A DNA stretch of 64,000 nucleotides from Haloarcula sebkhae (GTDB taxonomy: Archaea > Halobacteriota > Halobacteria > Halobacteriales > Haloarculaceae), in the NCBI RefSeq assembly GCF_014647415.1, contig NZ_BMPD01000001.1, forward strand, positions 992,001 through 1,056,000, in the 5' to 3' direction. The position numbers and the translations under genes were made by a program. The notes beneath the pieces are model-generated. The model had not been told where the DNA came from and made no database searches. It saw only the letters and a program-made list of their open reading frames with translations. Below, piece after piece: positions 62,349-64,000 of the stretch (its first letter is position 1; every line of letters starts with the position of its first letter).

Positions 62349-62522
62349 ATGTCGATGGGAGCGTACGACGACGACGAACACGAACGCCGTGAACGCAAGA
62401 ACAGCGAGGTCGAACTGTCGGAAGACGACGACCGGAGTACATACCACGGGAGCGTCGACTACGACGGTGACGAGTCGACAGAAGAGTTGCTCGATCAGTT
62501 CAAGCAGATCAACTCTGACTGA
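62349..62522 (+). CDS. DUF5786-type small acidic protein, 57 aa
   Basis: Begins MSMGAYDDDEHERRERKNSE and ends LLDQFKQINSD. This matches a short, strongly conserved haloarchaeal family I recall as DUF5786, which is highly acidic and of unknown role. The stop overlaps the end of the convergent membrane gene by 14 bases. It is too short for simple ORF thresholds, but the pattern is clear. Confidence 0.8.
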   Translation: MSMGAYDDDEHERRERKNSEVELSEDDDRSTYHGSVDYDGDESTEELLDQFKQINSD

Positions 62523-63243
62523 CTGCGGCCGTTCTCGACCGGTAGCGCAATAGTCCGACAGAGACGGCCGTCACCGCTGTGACGGCTAACACATGGCCGA
62601 CTAGCGCCGCGAGCAGCACCGGCTGGTCGAGCACGAACGGCACGAGCACGAGCTGGAGGACGCCAAAGCCCCATATCTCTAGATCGGCCCGCATGAACAC
62701 CCGCGCTGTCTCGGGATCGAACCGGTAGCGAGCCGACCGCCACAGGCCCGTGACGCTGGCCCACCACCCCGTCCCGATGCGGTAACTCACGTCCCAGAGT
62801 ATGAGTAGCGTCAGGTATACGACCAGTACCGGCGGCTCCGACCCGAACAGTCGGTTGAGCAGTGGCATCGAGCTGACCTGCGGGTCGAACACGAACAGAT
62901 GTGTGAGCAGGGCGATGTACGCGAGGACGGACAACACGACTTCCACGTTCGAGGCGAACAGCAGCGCACGGTAAGTCGGTGGCACGTCGATACGGCGGAT
63001 GAGCGTGCTGATACGGAGCATCTCCGCGCTTCCGATGGTCGCGACGAACACGACGACCGTTCCGGCGATTGCGGCGCTCCAGACCTCGTAGTACCACGAC
63101 AGGGCGACGATGGCAACCTCGAAGACGAGCAGTTGAATCGCCATCGCGGCCCACGTCGGGAGCCGAATCCCCGGCAATGCGCCGATGATGCTTTCGTACA
63201 CCCACGTCTCGCCGTACTCGGGTCGAGCGCTATCACCGCTCAT
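62509..63243 (-). CDS. multi-helix membrane protein, 244 aa
   Basis: Five to six hydrophobic helices, starting after MSGDSARPEYGETWVYESII. Charged loops include LIRRIDVPPTYRA and WRSARYRFDPETARVF. No motif for transport or catalysis. Its ATG overlaps the stop of the NAD(P)-binding gene (ATGA), so the two are coupled and may share a pathway. Function unknown. Confidence 0.72.
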   Translation of the reverse strand: MSGDSARPEYGETWVYESIIGALPGIRLPTWAAMAIQLLVFEVAIVALSWYYEVWSAAIAGTVVVFVATIGSAEMLRISTLIRRIDVPPTYRALLFASNVEVVLSVLAYIALLTHLFVFDPQVSSMPLLNRLFGSEPPVLVVYLTLLILWDVSYRIGTGWWASVTGLWRSARYRFDPETARVFMRADLEIWGFGVLQLVLVPFVLDQPVLLAALVGHVLAVTAVTAVSVGLLRYRSRTAAVSQS

Positions 63244-64000
63244 CTGCCGGCACCACCCGTGGCCGCGGCCGCCTGTGCCGCATCTCGACTCCGCGGTTCG
63301 CTGAGGGCCAGCCTGACCGCATCTGCGAACGATGTCGGGTCAACGGTGAACTCTGTCTGAGCCGCTTCGGTGTCTGCGACCACCGGCGTCTTCAGGCCGT
63401 GGATGAGCGGGCGGGCGACGCTCGATGGCACGTCGGTCATGAGGGCGACCCAGTACGCCGACAGCTTCGGTGTCAACACCGGTATCGGCACGATTGTCGG
63501 CTCACCGGTCCCCATGAGCCGGCCCGTCCGTTTCAGGATCTCAGCGTATGTCAGTACCTCTGGCCCGCCGATCTCATAGGTTTCGCCGGCCGTTTCCGGC
63601 TTATCGATCACATCGACCAGATACGAAATGACGTCGTCGATAGCGATCGGATGACAGTCTGTTCGCACCCAGCGCGGCGTCAGCATCACGGGCAGTCGCG
63701 TCGTTAGCTCGCGTATCATCCGGAAGCTCGCCGAGCCCGCGCCGATGATGATAGCCGCCCGGAACGTCGTCAGGTCGTATTCGCCGTCCCGGAGAATGAA
63801 TTCGACCTCACGGCGCGACCGGAGGTGTTCCGACAGCGTCTCGTCGTCCTCGCCGAGGCCGCCGAGGTAGACGACCCGGTCGACGCCGGCCTCGTCAGCG
63901 GCTCGACGGAAGTTCCGCACCGCCCGCCGGTCCCGCTCGGCGTAGTCGCTTCCGGCACGCATCGAATGGACCAGATAGTACGCGGCGTCGACGCCGTCGA
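63240..64000 (-). CDS. NAD(P)-binding epimerase-like protein (partial, 5' end outside window)
   Basis: At least 252 residues of an atypical short-chain dehydrogenase/NmrA-like protein. The visible part starts at DGVDAAYYLVHSM, so the Rossmann glycine motif lies beyond the window edge. VDRVVYLGGLGEDD is the strand after the cofactor site, followed by FRAAIIIGAGSASFRMIREL and IAIDDVISYLVDVIDKPETA, as in YtfG/NmrA-like proteins that bind quinones or carotenoid/flavin partners. C-terminus complete. It is coupled to the downstream membrane gene. Confidence 0.82.
   Translation of the reverse strand, partial: DGVDAAYYLVHSMRAGSDYAERDRRAVRNFRRAADEAGVDRVVYLGGLGEDDETLSEHLRSRREVEFILRDGEYDLTTFRAAIIIGAGSASFRMIRELTTRLPVMLTPRWVRTDCHPIAIDDVISYLVDVIDKPETAGETYEIGGPEVLTYAEILKRTGRLMGTGEPTIVPIPVLTPKLSAYWVALMTDVPSSVARPLIHGLKTPVVADTEAAQTEFTVDPTSFADAVRLALSEPRSRDAAQAAAATGGAGR

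Overview
The window is a stretch of a haloarchaeal chromosome, most likely Haloarcula or a close relative. It is GC-rich, and the proteins are very acidic. Information-processing genes are archaeal (aIF2-gamma, Rpo7/Spt4, PCNA, PriL, Hjc, Hel308, thermosome). Many starts sit about 25-30 bases downstream of a TATA-like box, as in leaderless haloarchaeal transcripts. The pha gene order (phaJ-phaR-phaP-phaE-phaC), a copper nitrite reductase and a tandem double TatC all fit Haloarcula. I see no rRNA, tRNA, CRISPR array, insertion sequence or integrase.

Layout. 0-12 kb: cation antiporter, thioesterase, Nudix, thiolase, a membrane protein with five DUF1508 units divergent from an AAA ATPase, a PhnP-like hydrolase, a nuclease-like protein and a zinc-ribbon HTH regulator. 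12.6-15.7 kb: the operon aIF2-gamma / PIN / rpo7 / spt4 / dephospho-CoA kinase. 15.8-21 kb: TrmG10, an AT-rich CPBP protease, hisG and an MFS exporter. 20.6-25 kb: mtaD-like deaminase, a secreted acidic glycoprotein candidate and adenosylhomocysteinase. 25.7-33 kb: the replication cluster priL, SWIM protein, hjc and the PCNA operon, with nirK beside it. 33.3-40.7 kb: RlmE, a ribbon-helix-helix plus preQ0-type transporter pair, the two tatC genes, a phosphatase and LarE. 40.9-47.8 kb: MutS2-like protein, Orc1/Cdc6, RidA, MATE, hotdog protein and ferredoxin. 47.9-53.4 kb: the hel308-cgi121 operon with an Old Yellow Enzyme relative and a hydrolase. 53.4-57.2 kb: the polyhydroxyalkanoate (PHA) locus. 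57.2-64 kb: a LOG-like protein, the thermosome, an AAA ATPase and conserved halophile genes, ending in a truncated NAD(P)-binding gene.

Genes that work together: MtaD-like deaminase and AhcY both clear S-adenosylhomocysteine or 5'-deoxyadenosine products; PhaJ supplies (R)-3-hydroxyacyl-CoA to PhaEC, while PhaP and PhaR coat and control the granule; PriL, Hjc, PCNA, Hel308, MutS2-like and Orc1/Cdc6 are replication and repair functions; TatC proteins export folded proteins such as the Tat-signal NirK and the DUF4382 lipoprotein.

The most unusual signals are non-coding. (1) Six hairpins in 185 bases after ahcY have different stems but one core: tandem GA/GA around a GNA triloop. (2) Five perfect triloop hairpins lie in 200 bases after the thermosome. 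(3) A GCGAAGC hairpin abuts the mtaD start. (4) A four-half-site dyad precedes phaR. (5) Twin dyads precede nirK. There is also the 3' end of a lost blue-copper protein gene near 35.1 kb.
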